A stretch of 64,000 nucleotides of DNA from Mycobacterium sp. IS-1590. Its GTDB lineage: Bacteria > Actinomycetota > Actinomycetes > Mycobacteriales > Mycobacteriaceae. The stretch's first letter is position 1; each line of letters starts with the position of its first letter. Position numbers and translations under genes: made by a program. The stretch is taken from contig NZ_LQIW01000001.1 of assembly GCF_001500025.1 (NCBI RefSeq), positions 310,001 through 374,000 on the forward strand, given 5' to 3'. Positions 26,093 to 35,413 of this stretch are shown here, in pieces. Under the pieces are notes generated by a model that saw only the letters and a list, made by a program, of their open reading frames with translations, made no database searches and was not told the origin of the DNA.

Positions 26093-26656
26093 GTGTCACC
26101 GCACGTAACACTCTGGAGCGACGGGGAGTTCACCGGCCGCGATTTCCGCGACGACGATCTGAGCAGGCTGCGCACCGAACGCGTGGTGTTCGACGGATGC
26201 GATTTCCGGGGCGTCGACCTCACCGAGTCGGAGCACTCCGGTTCGGCCTTTCGCAACTGCCGATTCGAGCGGGCGACGCTGCACCACAGCACTTTTCGGC
26301 AGTGCAGCATGTTGGGATCGGTGTTCACCGAAAGCCGCTTGCGACCGCTGACTGTGGTCGACGTCGACCTGACACTGGCCGTACTCGGCGGGTGTGATCT
26401 GCGCGGTGTGGATCTCACGGGGTGCCGGATGCGCGAGGCGAGCCTGGTCGACGCAGATCTGCGCAAGGCCGTCTTGCGCGGTGCGGACCTGGGCGGCGCC
26501 CGAGTGCAGAACCTGCGGCTCGACGAGGCCGACCTGCGCGGCGCCAGGACCGATGCGTCGCTGTGGACCACCGCCAGCCTCACCGGCGCGAAGATCGACG
26601 TCGACCAGGCACTGGCCTACGCTGCGGCTCACGGCCTGAACATCCACGGGCAGTGA
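26093..26656 (+). CDS. mfpA: Pentapeptide-repeat gyrase-inhibitor protein MfpA
   Basis: A 187-aa pentapeptide-repeat protein. From about residue 20 to 160 nearly every fifth residue is Phe or Leu in A(D/N)LXX-type repeats (for example ADLRKAVLRGADLGGARVQ). Such proteins fold as a right-handed beta-helix that mimics B-form DNA; MfpA binds DNA gyrase and lowers fluoroquinolone sensitivity. The GTG start at 26093 begins 4 nt after the GTPase stop. The length (M. tuberculosis 183 aa) and the C-terminal non-repeat tail, which forms the dimer in the known structure, are complete. Confidence 0.94.
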   Translation: MSPHVTLWSDGEFTGRDFRDDDLSRLRTERVVFDGCDFRGVDLTESEHSGSAFRNCRFERATLHHSTFRQCSMLGSVFTESRLRPLTVVDVDLTLAVLGGCDLRGVDLTGCRMREASLVDADLRKAVLRGADLGGARVQNLRLDEADLRGARTDASLWTTASLTGAKIDVDQALAYAAAHGLNIHGQ

Positions 26657-26727
26657 GGACGCCGCAGGGAGGCGTCAATCACGCCAAACCGGGGTGGCGG
26701 CCCGCCGGCCGGAGAAACAATGGGCGG

Positions 26728-28002
26728 ATGGCCGCCACCTGGGACACCCTCGACCGCTACGTCGTCATCTCCACCGACACCCACGCCGGGGCCGACCTTC
26801 GCGACTACAAGCCCTACCTGCCTGCCCGGCTGCACGACGACTTCGACGCGTGGGCGGCCGCCTACGTCAGCCCGTTCGACGACCTGATCATCGCCACCGC
26901 GCAGCGCAACTGGAGCCATGAGCTTCGGACGTCGGAGATGGACGCCGACGGGGTGGCGGCCGAAGTGCTGCTTCCCAACACCGTGCCGCCGTTCTTTCCG
27001 ACCACCCCGAACATCACCATCACGCTGCCGCGCACCCGCGACGAGTTCGAGAAGCGATGGGCCGGTGTGCAGGCCCACAACCGATGGCAGATCGACTTCT
27101 GTTCATTGGCCCCGGCGCGGCGCCGCGGGCTGATCCAGGTGTTCCCCAACGACGTCGAGCTGGCACTCGAGGAGATCCGCTGGGGCGCCGAGCAGGCCTG
27201 CTTTGGCGGCGTGCTGCTGCCCGCCGTCTCGCCCGGCGACCCCAACGTCGCACCGCTGTTCCACACCCGCTACGAACCGATCTGGGCGCTGTGCACGGAA
27301 CTGGACCTGACCGTGGTCCAGCACGCCGGAGCGGGCAGCCCGGTGATGCCGATGGATCAGCCGGCCTCCAATGCCGTGCTGGTCACCGAGATGGCGATGT
27401 GGGCGCAGCGCACCGTTTCACACCTCATCCTCGCCGGGGTGTTCGAGCGTCATCCGACACTGCGGTTCGTGCCGACCGAGCAGGGCACGCTGTGGCTACA
27501 GGACCAGATGATGATGCTCGACGTCATGGTGCCCTCCATGAAATCCGAGGCGGGCAACCGCACGTACGGAATGTTCGGCGGCTCGTCGATCGACGAACTG
27601 ACCATGGCGCCCAGCGATTACGCCAAGCGGAACTGCTACCTGGCCTCGGAGCTGACGCCGTACGAATCGTCGACCATCGACTACCTCGGTGCCGACCACG
27701 TCATGTGGGGCAGCGACTACCCGCACGAGGAAGGCTTCGCGCCGCACTCGAAGCTGGCGATCCGCTGGGCACTGCACGACCAGCCCGAGGACGTGTGCCG
27801 CAAGATCCTCGCCGGAAACGCGGCCCGGCTGTACCGGTTCGACCTGGAGGCCCTCGCCCCGATTGCCGCGGAGATCGGTCCGACGGTCGCCGAAGTGCAT
27901 ACCCCGCTGGGCGATACGGGTTACGTCTCGCCGCCCGCGTTCGGTTACCGCCCGTTCGAGGGCGGCCTCGCCCTCAAGCGGCTCGCCCCGGCTCGACGCT
28001 AG
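26728..28002 (+). CDS. Amidohydrolase family (amidohydro-2) metal-dependent hydrolase
   Basis: A 424-aa TIM-barrel hydrolase of the amidohydrolase-related superfamily. It has an N-terminal TDTHAGAD block (in place of HxH), a mid-barrel VVQHAGAG and the late metal-ligand motif WGSDYPHEEG. Similar proteins act on carboxylated aromatic or decarboxylase-type substrates; the true reaction is unknown. The ATG at 26728 is supported by GGAGAAA 11 nt upstream. The longer in-frame region upstream overlaps mfpA and is a shadow. It ends tail-to-tail with the ABC gene, overlapping by 4 nt. Confidence 0.82.
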   Translation: MAATWDTLDRYVVISTDTHAGADLRDYKPYLPARLHDDFDAWAAAYVSPFDDLIIATAQRNWSHELRTSEMDADGVAAEVLLPNTVPPFFPTTPNITITLPRTRDEFEKRWAGVQAHNRWQIDFCSLAPARRRGLIQVFPNDVELALEEIRWGAEQACFGGVLLPAVSPGDPNVAPLFHTRYEPIWALCTELDLTVVQHAGAGSPVMPMDQPASNAVLVTEMAMWAQRTVSHLILAGVFERHPTLRFVPTEQGTLWLQDQMMMLDVMVPSMKSEAGNRTYGMFGGSSIDELTMAPSDYAKRNCYLASELTPYESSTIDYLGADHVMWGSDYPHEEGFAPHSKLAIRWALHDQPEDVCRKILAGNAARLYRFDLEALAPIAAEIGPTVAEVHTPLGDTGYVSPPAFGYRPFEGGLALKRLAPARR

Positions 28003-30611
28003 GTGCTGGCAAGCCGAATCCGCCAGCGCACGAACGCCGTGTAGCCGATGCAGATCAGCCCGAGCATGGCCATGTCGAACAGCCATGTTCCTGCGCTGTG
28101 TTCCCAATGCCGGTCGTTGGGTGTCAACGGGCCGGGCACCAACCGGATCAGGTCGATCGTCGAGGCCGAAGCCGCGAAACCCCAACGGGCCGGGGTGAAC
28201 CACGACATCTGATCGAGCACGATCCGGTCCGTCACCGGGATCATGCCGCCGGAGAACACCAGCTGCGACATGATCGCCACCACCAGCAGCGGCATGATCT
28301 GTTCGTTTGACCTGGCCAACGCCGACAGCGCCAGGCCCACCATCGCCGCGGCCACCGTCGTCACCGCGATGTCGACGAACAACTCGATGCTGCGGTTACC
28401 GATCAGCGCACCGCTGTCCACGGCGCCCGGACCCCAGCCCTTACCGATGATCGCGATCGCCGTCACGATCGCCGACTGGACGATCGCGAACAGCGTGAAC
28501 ACGAACACCTTCGCCAAAAGGTATGCGGTGGTGGACAATCCGACGGCCTGCTCGCGGCGGAAGATCGCGCGCTCACCGATCAGTGCCCGGATGGTCAGAG
28601 CGGTGCCCATGAAGATGGCGCCGACGTTGAGCATGACCAGGATCTGGCCCGGTTCGTTGGGCGCCGGACCGCCCTGGATCGCCGGCACCGGCACACCGAA
28701 ACCGACGTCACCGGGCACCGAGAGCGACAGCACGCCCATGATGAACGGCAGCAGCATCAGGAACGCGAAGTAACCGCGGTCGGACACCACCAGTCGCACC
28801 TGACGGCGCGCGATCGTCGAGAACTGTCGCCGCACGCTGGTACTCGTCGGGCTGCCCAGATCGGAGGGCTCTTCGGTCGGCGGTGCCGGCGGTGGCGGCC
28901 CGTGCTGGGAAAGGAAGCGCGAGTTGGCCGCCTCGGGATCGCTGGCCACCGAGCTGAAGATGTCGGCCCAGTTGGTCGTGCCCATCGACGGGCCGATCTG
29001 GCCGGGCGGGCCGTAGAACGCGGTCTTTCCGCCGGGAGCCAGCAGCAGCACCTGATCGCACACGTCGAGATAGGTCAGCGAGTGCGTGACGACCAGCACG
29101 ACGCGCCCGGCGTCGGCCAGCTGCCGCAGCATCGTCATGACCTGGCGGTCCAGTGCCGGATCCAGACCCGAGGTCGGCTCGTCGAGGATCAGCAGCGACG
29201 GGCCGGTCAACAGTTCGAGCGCCACCGAGGCGCGCTTGCGCTGGCCGCCGGAGAGCTTGTCGACACGGGTCTCCAGATGCTTGGTCATCTCGAGTTCCTC
29301 GAGCACCTGCATGACGACCTGTTCGCGGTCGGCCTTCGTGGTGTCGGGCGGCAGCCGCAGTTCGGCGGCGTACATCAGCGCCTGGCGCACGGTCAGCTGA
29401 CCGTGGACGACGTCGTCCTGCGGCACCATCCCGATCCGGGAGCGCAGCGACGCGTATTCGGCGTGCACGTTGTGACCCTCGAAGGTCACCGTGCCCGTCG
29501 TCGGATGGGTGTAGCCGGCGACCAACCGCGCGAATGTCGACTTGCCGGCGCCCGAAGGGCCGATGACGGCGGTCAGCGTCCCCGGCCGCGCCGCGATCGA
29601 GATGTTGTCCAGCAGCGTCTTGTTGTTCTCGATGGTCCACGTGACGCCGTGCACTTCCAGCCCGCCGGTGCGGGTCGCGGCCTCGCTCTCGGTGCGGCGG
29701 ACCAGCGTGCCGCCGGAGAAGACGAGGTCGATGTTGCCGATGGTGACCGTGTCACCGTCGCGAAGCAGTGCGGACTCCACCCGCGCACCGTTGACGAACG
29801 TGCCGTTGATGCTGCGGTTGTCGACGATCTCGGTGCCGGCCGCCGTCGGCACCAGCGTGGCGTGGTGGCGCGACGCCAGCACGTCGGGTACGACGATGTC
29901 GTTGTCGGTGGCTCGACCGATCTTGACTGCGCCGGGAACATTGTCCGCGGGCTTGCTCCCGGGCCGCAGGATCTTGAGCATGCTCGTGGCGAGGTTGCCG
30001 TCGCTGGAGCGCGGAGCCGCCGTCGGTCCCATCATCGTCGCCGATTCGAGCGCTGGTGAGGAGATCGGCTGGCGCACCGGCTGCTGAGGACTCGTATAGG
30101 CCGCGGGCTGCGACGTGCTGGGATACCGGGGCGGGGGAGGCGCACTCGGGTAGGTCGGTTGCGGACGCGACTGTGCTGGCGGCGGCCCGTATGGCCGCGC
30201 GGTGTGCGGACCCGAGACCGGCGGAGCGGTGGGGTAGCTGCCTGCCGGTCGCTGGTTGGCGATCGGCACCGCCACGGTCGGTGTCCGGCCCACCGCGCCC
30301 TGATGGCGACCGATCTCGAACGTCAGCCGCGGACCGTCGGGATTGCCGATGTTGACGGTCTGACCGTCGTGGATGTCGACCGCGGGAACCCTGCGGTTGT
30401 TGACGAACATCCCGTTGAGGCTGCCGTTGTCGATCGCGACCCAGCGGCCTTGATCGAAGCGCAACACCAGATGCGCACGGGAGATCAGGGGGTGGGCAAT
30501 GCGGACGTCGGCGCGCAGATCACGGCCGATGACGACGTCATTTCCCGCCGCGAAGGTCCGGGTCGATCCGTCGTACCGAACGGTCAGCGCGGGTGGGGCG
30601 GGTCGGCTCAT
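27999..30611 (-). CDS. ABC exporter with two FHA domains (Rv1747 type)
   Basis: An 870-aa half- or full-transporter. FHA domain 1 is at about residues 20-100 (VIGRDLRADVRIAHP, SRAHLVLRFD, DNGSLNG) and FHA 2 at about 230-320 (IGRATDNDIVVPD, SRHHA, DNRSINGTFVNG). A Pro/Ser/Thr-rich linker lies between. Next comes an ABC ATPase (Walker A GPSGAGKST, signature LSGGQRKR, Walker B LLILDEPTSGLD) and a C-terminal ABC-2 membrane domain with six or so helices. FHA domains bind phosphothreonine; in M. tuberculosis Rv1747 is phosphorylated by PknF and affects lipid export. Here no Ser/Thr kinase gene is adjacent. The ATG at 30611 has a TANNNT -10 element 8 nt upstream. Confidence 0.93.
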   Translation of the reverse strand: MSRPAPPALTVRYDGSTRTFAAGNDVVIGRDLRADVRIAHPLISRAHLVLRFDQGRWVAIDNGSLNGMFVNNRRVPAVDIHDGQTVNIGNPDGPRLTFEIGRHQGAVGRTPTVAVPIANQRPAGSYPTAPPVSGPHTARPYGPPPAQSRPQPTYPSAPPPPRYPSTSQPAAYTSPQQPVRQPISSPALESATMMGPTAAPRSSDGNLATSMLKILRPGSKPADNVPGAVKIGRATDNDIVVPDVLASRHHATLVPTAAGTEIVDNRSINGTFVNGARVESALLRDGDTVTIGNIDLVFSGGTLVRRTESEAATRTGGLEVHGVTWTIENNKTLLDNISIAARPGTLTAVIGPSGAGKSTFARLVAGYTHPTTGTVTFEGHNVHAEYASLRSRIGMVPQDDVVHGQLTVRQALMYAAELRLPPDTTKADREQVVMQVLEELEMTKHLETRVDKLSGGQRKRASVALELLTGPSLLILDEPTSGLDPALDRQVMTMLRQLADAGRVVLVVTHSLTYLDVCDQVLLLAPGGKTAFYGPPGQIGPSMGTTNWADIFSSVASDPEAANSRFLSQHGPPPPAPPTEEPSDLGSPTSTSVRRQFSTIARRQVRLVVSDRGYFAFLMLLPFIMGVLSLSVPGDVGFGVPVPAIQGGPAPNEPGQILVMLNVGAIFMGTALTIRALIGERAIFRREQAVGLSTTAYLLAKVFVFTLFAIVQSAIVTAIAIIGKGWGPGAVDSGALIGNRSIELFVDIAVTTVAAAMVGLALSALARSNEQIMPLLVVAIMSQLVFSGGMIPVTDRIVLDQMSWFTPARWGFAASASTIDLIRLVPGPLTPNDRHWEHSAGTWLFDMAMLGLICIGYTAFVRWRIRLAST

Positions 30612-30619
30612 CGACGCCA

Positions 30620-30625
30620 ACTCTA
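30620..30625 (-). promoter_or_regulatory. -10 element for short-leader transcript of the FHA-ABC gene
   Basis: TAGAGT on the minus strand lies 8 nt before the ATG at 30611, predicting a leader of 0-2 nt. Confidence 0.4.
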
Positions 30626-30730
30626 ACGGTAGGCCCGCCGGGGCGGGGTGTCGCGGTGCCGTTGACGAAAGTTTGCCGATCGCCCGGCGAGTCGCGCGCG
30701 GATGACGACGAAACGTGGTCACCATAGGTC

Positions 30731-31150
30731 ATGGTGTCTCGGGCGCCTTTCATGATCGTCGGCATCGGCGGGCTCTGTGTCGCAGCGGCGTTCCTGGCGC
30801 CCACGGTCGATGCGCAAAACGCCATCGCGATCGACGCCCGTGGATTCGTCGACTCCGAAGCCCGTTGCGAGGCGCCATGGCAGCCAGCGGCTTTGGGCCG
30901 CACCCAATTCGCGCTCGTCGCGATCTGCGAACGGGGCGGCAACTACGAGTACCGCGGGGTGCGAATGAGCGACGGTCTGGTGCTGAAAGCACCTGCGGCC
31001 GAGAACAGTGACGGCGTCTTCACCGTCGAGAACGAGGGCGCCACGTACTCGTTCTCGGCGAAGGAGCTCGTCGTGACCGCCGGAGACCGCGTGTTGGTGA
31101 CCGAACCGATGGTGGCCTACGTCGAACCGCGGCCCGCCGTCGAGGGCTGA
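30731..31150 (+). CDS. Putative secreted protein
   Basis: A 139-aa protein with a likely signal peptide: a hydrophobic run at about residues 8-22 (MIVGIGGLCVAAAFLA) and a possible cleavage after VDA-Q. The mature part has two Cys (in ARCEAPW and AICERGG) that could form a disulfide and a predicted beta-rich fold. I do not recognise a family. Its 3' end overlaps the Old Yellow Enzyme gene on the other strand by 34 nt. Function unknown. Confidence 0.7.
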   Translation: MVSRAPFMIVGIGGLCVAAAFLAPTVDAQNAIAIDARGFVDSEARCEAPWQPAALGRTQFALVAICERGGNYEYRGVRMSDGLVLKAPAAENSDGVFTVENEGATYSFSAKELVVTAGDRVLVTEPMVAYVEPRPAVEG

Positions 31151-32340
31151 TAGTTGTCCGGCGCCCCGGTCAGCACGCAGTGGGTGTGGCTGTAGATCGT
31201 CGGCATGCACTTGTTGCAGTGATCGCAGATCGACTGCACCGAACTGTCGGCCTGGATGCGGTTGATCAGGTCCGGTTCGGCCAGCAGCGCGCGTCCCATC
31301 GCCACGAACTCGAAACCCTCAGCCATCGCGAGGTCCATCGACTCGCGGTTGGTGATGCCGCCCAACAGGATCAGCGGCATCTTGAGCTCGGCGCGGAACT
31401 TCAGGGCGTGGCGCAGCAGAAACGCCTCCCGGTAGGGGTACTCGCGCAGGAACTTCTTTCCGGTCATCCGGATGCCCCACCGGATCGGGGGTTTGAACGC
31501 TCCCGCGAACTCCTTGATCGGCGCGTCGCCGTGGAACAGGTACATCGGGTTGACCAGCGAACTGCCCGCGGTCAACTCGATGGCGTCCAGGCCGCCGTCC
31601 TCCTCGAGCCATTTCGCGGTCTGCAACGACTCCTCGATCGGAATGCCGCCGCGCACACCGTCGGTCATGGTCAGCTTCGCGGTCACCGCGATCGGGGTGC
31701 CTTCCTTCTCCACTGCGCGCCGCACCGCCATGACGACGCCGCGGGCCACCTTGGCCCGGTTCTCCAGCGAGCCACCGAACTCGTCGGTGCGGCGGTTGAG
31801 CAGCGGGGACAGGAACGAGCTGGCGAGGTAGTTGTGGCCGAGGTGGATCTCGACGGCATCGAAACCGGATTCGATGGCCAGCCGCGCGGCATTGGCGTGG
31901 GCCTCGGTGACCTCGCGGATGTCCTCACGCGTGGCCTTCTTGGCGAACCGCATCGACAGCGGGTTGAAGAAGCGGATGGGCGCCAGCGCCTTGGCTTTGT
32001 TGGTCCGCGCATTCGCGACGGGTCCGGCGTGGCCGATCTGCGCGCTGATCGCAGCGCCCTCGGCGTGGACCGCCTCCGTCAGCCGCTTGAGGCCCGGCAC
32101 GGCCTCCGGGCGCATCCAGATCTGCCAGCCGTCGGTGCGCCCACCGGGGGCGACCGCGCAATAGGCGACGGTCGTCATGCCGACCCCGCCGGCGGCGGGC
32201 AGCCGGTGGTAGTTGATCAGATCGTCGGTGACGAGCGCGTTCGGCGTCGACGCCTCGAACGTCGCCGCCTTGATGATCCGGTTGCGCAGCGTCACCGGGC
32301 CGAGCTTGGCCGGGGTGAACACATTGGGCTGAGTGTTCAT
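31117..32340 (-). CDS. NADH:flavin oxidoreductase, Old Yellow Enzyme family (Rv3359 type)
   Basis: A 407-aa TIM-barrel FMN enzyme. The N-terminal AKLGPVTLRNRIIKAATFE and the mid block EIHLGHNYLASSFLSPLLNRRTDEFGGS are hallmark OYE segments. LLGGITNRE and EFVAMGRALLAEPDL form the FMN phosphate-binding end. The C-terminus carries C-x2-C-x2-C-x9-C (CDHCNKC ... HC), a pattern that in 2,4-dienoyl-CoA reductase-type relatives binds a 4Fe-4S cluster, although the domains normally following the cluster are missing. The start could be 32340 or 32346 (MTM). It is divergent from folD by 28 nt. Confidence 0.88.
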   Translation of the reverse strand: MNTQPNVFTPAKLGPVTLRNRIIKAATFEASTPNALVTDDLINYHRLPAAGGVGMTTVAYCAVAPGGRTDGWQIWMRPEAVPGLKRLTEAVHAEGAAISAQIGHAGPVANARTNKAKALAPIRFFNPLSMRFAKKATREDIREVTEAHANAARLAIESGFDAVEIHLGHNYLASSFLSPLLNRRTDEFGGSLENRAKVARGVVMAVRRAVEKEGTPIAVTAKLTMTDGVRGGIPIEESLQTAKWLEEDGGLDAIELTAGSSLVNPMYLFHGDAPIKEFAGAFKPPIRWGIRMTGKKFLREYPYREAFLLRHALKFRAELKMPLILLGGITNRESMDLAMAEGFEFVAMGRALLAEPDLINRIQADSSVQSICDHCNKCMPTIYSHTHCVLTGAPDNYQPSTAGRGST

Positions 32341-32368
32341 AGTCATGGAGCATGCCAGACTGTGACCC

Positions 32369-33226
32369 GTGGGTGCGATGACACTGGACGGCAAGGCCAC
32401 GCGCGACGAGATCTTCGTCGACCTCTCCGAACGGGTTGCGGCGCTGACGGCGGCGGGGCGCACGCCGGGGCTGGGCACGGTGCTCGTCGGCGACGATCCC
32501 GGTTCCCACGCCTACGTGCGCGGCAAGCACTCCGACTGCGCGAAGGTCGGCATCAACTCGATCCGCCGCGACCTGCCCGCCGACATCAGCCAGGCCACGC
32601 TCGACGAGACGATCGACGAACTCAACGCCAACCCCGAGTGCACCGGGTACATCGTTCAGTTGCCGCTGCCCAAGCACCTCAACGAGAACGCCGCGCTGGA
32701 GCGCGTCGATCCGGGCAAGGACGCCGACGGTCTGCATCCGACCAACCTCGGCCGGCTGGTTCTCAACGAACCAGCTCCGCTGCCGTGCACCCCGCGCGGG
32801 ATCGTGCACCTGCTGCGCCGCTACGAGGTGGAGATCGCCGGCGCGCACGTGGTCGTCATCGGCCGCGGCGTGACGGTCGGCCGTCCGCTCGGGCTGCTGC
32901 TGACCCGGCGTTCGGAGAACGCGACGGTGACGTTGTGCCACACCGCGACTCGTCATCTACCGGAGTTGGCCCGCGAGGCCGACATCGTCATCGCCGCGGC
33001 GGGCATGCCGCACATGGTGACCGCCGAGATGGTGCGTCCCGGCGCGGCGGTCGTCGACGTCGGGGTCAGCCGCGACGAGAACGGCAAGCTCGTCGGTGAT
33101 GTCCACCCCGACGTCTGGGACGTCGCCGGGCACGTTTCGCCCAATCCGGGTGGCGTGGGACCGCTGACGCGCGCGTTCCTGCTGACGAACGTGGTCGAGC
33201 GCGCGGAGGTACTGGCCGCGACGTGA
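32369..33226 (+). CDS. folD: Bifunctional methylenetetrahydrofolate dehydrogenase/cyclohydrolase
   Basis: A 285-aa enzyme interconverting methylene-, methenyl- and formyl-tetrahydrofolate with NADP. Conserved motifs are present: YVRGKHSDC with the catalytic Lys, [24 protein letters not shown], the NADP loop [11 protein letters not shown] and the terminal [16 protein letters not shown]. The GTG at 32369 matches the mycobacterial N-terminus ([14 protein letters not shown]). It overlaps the DUF3017 gene by 4 nt (GTGA). One-carbon units made here feed methionine and purine synthesis. Confidence 0.97.
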   Translation: MGAMTLDGKATRDEIFVDLSERVAALTAAGRTPGLGTVLVGDDPGSHAYVRGKHSDCAKVGINSIRRDLPADISQATLDETIDELNANPECTGYIVQLPLPKHLNENAALERVDPGKDADGLHPTNLGRLVLNEPAPLPCTPRGIVHLLRRYEVEIAGAHVVVIGRGVTVGRPLGLLLTRRSENATVTLCHTATRHLPELAREADIVIAAAGMPHMVTAEMVRPGAAVVDVGVSRDENGKLVGDVHPDVWDVAGHVSPNPGGVGPLTRAFLLTNVVERAEVLAAT

Positions 33227-33516
33227 CGCCAAAGGAGTTCGCGCGCAAGGTCTTCACCGGTCAATGGCCGTTCTGGTCGGTCGGGCTGATCTTCGCCGCC
33301 GCGTTCGTCCTGGTGGTCGCGGGCTACTGGCGACGCGGCGCGCTGGTGATCGCGATCGGGGTGGGCGTGGCGGCCGCGTTGCGGCTGGTGTTGAGCGATG
33401 ACCGCGCGGGTCTGCTGGCGGTGCGCAGCCGGGGCGTCGATTTCGTCACCACCGCGACCGTCAGCGCGACGATGCTCTATATCGCGTGGACCATCGACCC
33501 GCTGGGCACCAGCTAG
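33223..33516 (+). CDS. DUF3017 small membrane protein (Rv3355c type)
   Basis: A 97-aa protein with three predicted transmembrane helices ([36 protein letters not shown] and [13 protein letters not shown]). It matches the DUF3017 family, which is linked to folD in many actinobacteria. The GTG start overlaps the folD stop by 4 nt, so the two are translationally coupled. Function unknown. Confidence 0.85.
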   Translation: MTPKEFARKVFTGQWPFWSVGLIFAAAFVLVVAGYWRRGALVIAIGVGVAAALRLVLSDDRAGLLAVRSRGVDFVTTATVSATMLYIAWTIDPLGTS

Positions 33517-33545
33517 CACTTCAGTCGCCCACGTCGGCGCGGCGG

Positions 33546-34283
33546 TCAGGCCAGCGTGGCCCGGATGCACACGGTGACGTACGGCAGCGCCAGCCCGGTG
33601 GAGTTGGCCAGCGCCGGATGGGTCGCCAGCAGCTCGCGCACGCGGTCCAGCGTCCTGGTGCGTACCTTCTCCGGCGAGGTGATGCAGTAGCTGCGGGACG
33701 CGACCAGGTCGATAAGTGCTTGCGGGGTCAGGTAACTCGTCCACTCGACCTGATGACGTTCGACGCCGGTGAAGGGGTCGGGCAGCGAGACCGTGTTGCT
33801 GAACGGGTCGTGCTCATGGCCGATGATGCGGCCGAGGTCTTTCACCCAGCCCAGCCGCTCGTCGCGGGTGTTCCACACCAGGCCCAGCCGGCCGCCGGGG
33901 CGCAGCACCCGGGCCACCTCCTTGACCGCGATCTCGGGATCGAACCAGTGCCAGGCCTGGGCCACCAGCACGGCGTCGACGCTGTCGTCGGGCAGCGGGA
34001 TCTCCTCTGCCGTGCCGAGCAGGGCCGGGGTCTCGGGAAGCGAACGACTCAGCAGCTCAAGCATTTCGGGAATCGGATCGACCGCGACGACGTCGAGGCC
34101 GCGCTCGACCAGGCGCGTGGTCAGCTTGCCCGTGCCCGCCCCGAGGTCGAGCACCCTGGCGGCGGCCGACGGCAGCAGCCAGTCGATCGCCTCGGGCGGA
34201 TACGACGGCCTACCGCGTTCGTAGGCGGCGGCCTCCGCGCCGAACGACAGCGAGCGATCCTGTTCCGGCCGGCCCGCCGTCAT
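33546..34283 (-). CDS. Class I SAM-dependent methyltransferase of the met operon (Rv3342 type)
   Basis: A 245-aa methyltransferase with motif [17 protein letters not shown] (about residues 38-53), [14 protein letters not shown] and a methyltransferase-11 core ([16 protein letters not shown]). Its ATG overlaps the metX stop by 4 nt, so it is the third gene of metY-metX-methyltransferase and should share the SAM-IV riboswitch. A SAM consumer under SAM control is functionally coherent. The substrate is unknown. Confidence 0.9.
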   Translation of the reverse strand: MTAGRPEQDRSLSFGAEAAAYERGRPSYPPEAIDWLLPSAAARVLDLGAGTGKLTTRLVERGLDVVAVDPIPEMLELLSRSLPETPALLGTAEEIPLPDDSVDAVLVAQAWHWFDPEIAVKEVARVLRPGGRLGLVWNTRDERLGWVKDLGRIIGHEHDPFSNTVSLPDPFTGVERHQVEWTSYLTPQALIDLVASRSYCITSPEKVRTRTLDRVRELLATHPALANSTGLALPYVTVCIRATLA

Positions 34284-35413
34284 TGTGCAGCCAGCTCCAA
34301 CGTCCGGCGGATGAGCTTGTAGACGGCCTCGGTCTCCACCAGAAAGCCGTCATGCCCGTAGATCGACTCGACGACATCGAGGCCGGCGCAGGCGGGCAGC
34401 AGTTCGGCCAGCTCCTCCTGCAGCCGAAGGGGATAGAGCCGGTCGGAGGTGATGCCGCCGACCACCGCAGGCACCGGACAGCCGCGCAGCGCGGCCTCGA
34501 CACCCCCGCGGGCGCGTCCGACGTCGTGGCCGGACAGCGCCTCGGTGAGCGCCACATACGTGCCGGCGTCGAACCGCGACACCAGCTTTCGGCCCTGATG
34601 CTCCAGATAGCTCTGCACCGCGTAGCGGCCGCCGACACCGGGGTCCTCACCGTCCTGCGGATCATTGGCGAACCGGGTGTCGAGCTCGAGCTCACCGCGG
34701 TAGGTCAGATGGGCGAACCGGCGGGCGATCTCCATACCGAGGTCGGGGGACAGGCCCGTCCCGTAGTAGTCGCCGTTCTGCCAGTTCGGATCGGCCTTGA
34801 TCGCGGCGACCTGCGAGCTCTGGGTGCCGATCTGGTCCGCGGTGGCACGCGCGCCGACGGCCAGCACCAACCCCGAGCGCACCCTGTCCGGATGACCGAC
34901 CATCCACTCCAGCGCGCGGGCGCCGCCCAACGAGCCGCCCATGACCGCGGCGACCTCGGTGATCCCGAACGCCTCCAGCGCGGCGATGTCGGCGCGCACC
35001 TGGTCGCGGACGGAGACGACCGGGAAACGCGACCCCCAGGCCTTGCCGTCGGAATGCAGCGAACTCGGGCCGGTGGAGCCGCGGCACCCGCCCAGCACGT
35101 TGGTCGCCACCGCGCACCAGCGGTCGGTGTCGATGGGTCCGCCGGGACCGGCGACCCCGTCCCACCAGCCGGGGGTCGGGTGGTCGGGTCCTGCCGGGCC
35201 GGTGATGTGGGAGTCACCGGTCAGCGCGTGCAGCACCACGACGACGTTGTCGCGCTCGGGCGACAGCTCACCCCAGCGCTGCACGGCGATCGACACGTCC
35301 TCGATGACCGCGCCGTTCTCCAGCGTCAGCGAGCCGATGTCGACCACGCCGATCTCGCCTTCCGCGGGCAGATTCAGGAGTGGCACCTCGACTTCCACAT
35401 CGGAGAGGGTCAT
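34280..35413 (-). CDS. metX: Homoserine O-acetyltransferase
   Basis: A 377-aa alpha/beta-hydrolase-fold enzyme that acetylates homoserine with acetyl-CoA, the first committed step of methionine synthesis. The nucleophile S161 sits in MGGSLGG, the active-site helix [14 protein letters not shown] is canonical, and the His/Asp pair lies in SIYGHDGF near the C-terminus. The ATG at 35413 overlaps the metY stop by one base (TGATG). The product, O-acetylhomoserine, is the substrate of the enzyme encoded by the gene just upstream. Confidence 0.96.
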   Translation of the reverse strand: MTLSDVEVEVPLLNLPAEGEIGVVDIGSLTLENGAVIEDVSIAVQRWGELSPERDNVVVVLHALTGDSHITGPAGPDHPTPGWWDGVAGPGGPIDTDRWCAVATNVLGGCRGSTGPSSLHSDGKAWGSRFPVVSVRDQVRADIAALEAFGITEVAAVMGGSLGGARALEWMVGHPDRVRSGLVLAVGARATADQIGTQSSQVAAIKADPNWQNGDYYGTGLSPDLGMEIARRFAHLTYRGELELDTRFANDPQDGEDPGVGGRYAVQSYLEHQGRKLVSRFDAGTYVALTEALSGHDVGRARGGVEAALRGCPVPAVVGGITSDRLYPLRLQEELAELLPACAGLDVVESIYGHDGFLVETEAVYKLIRRTLELAAQ

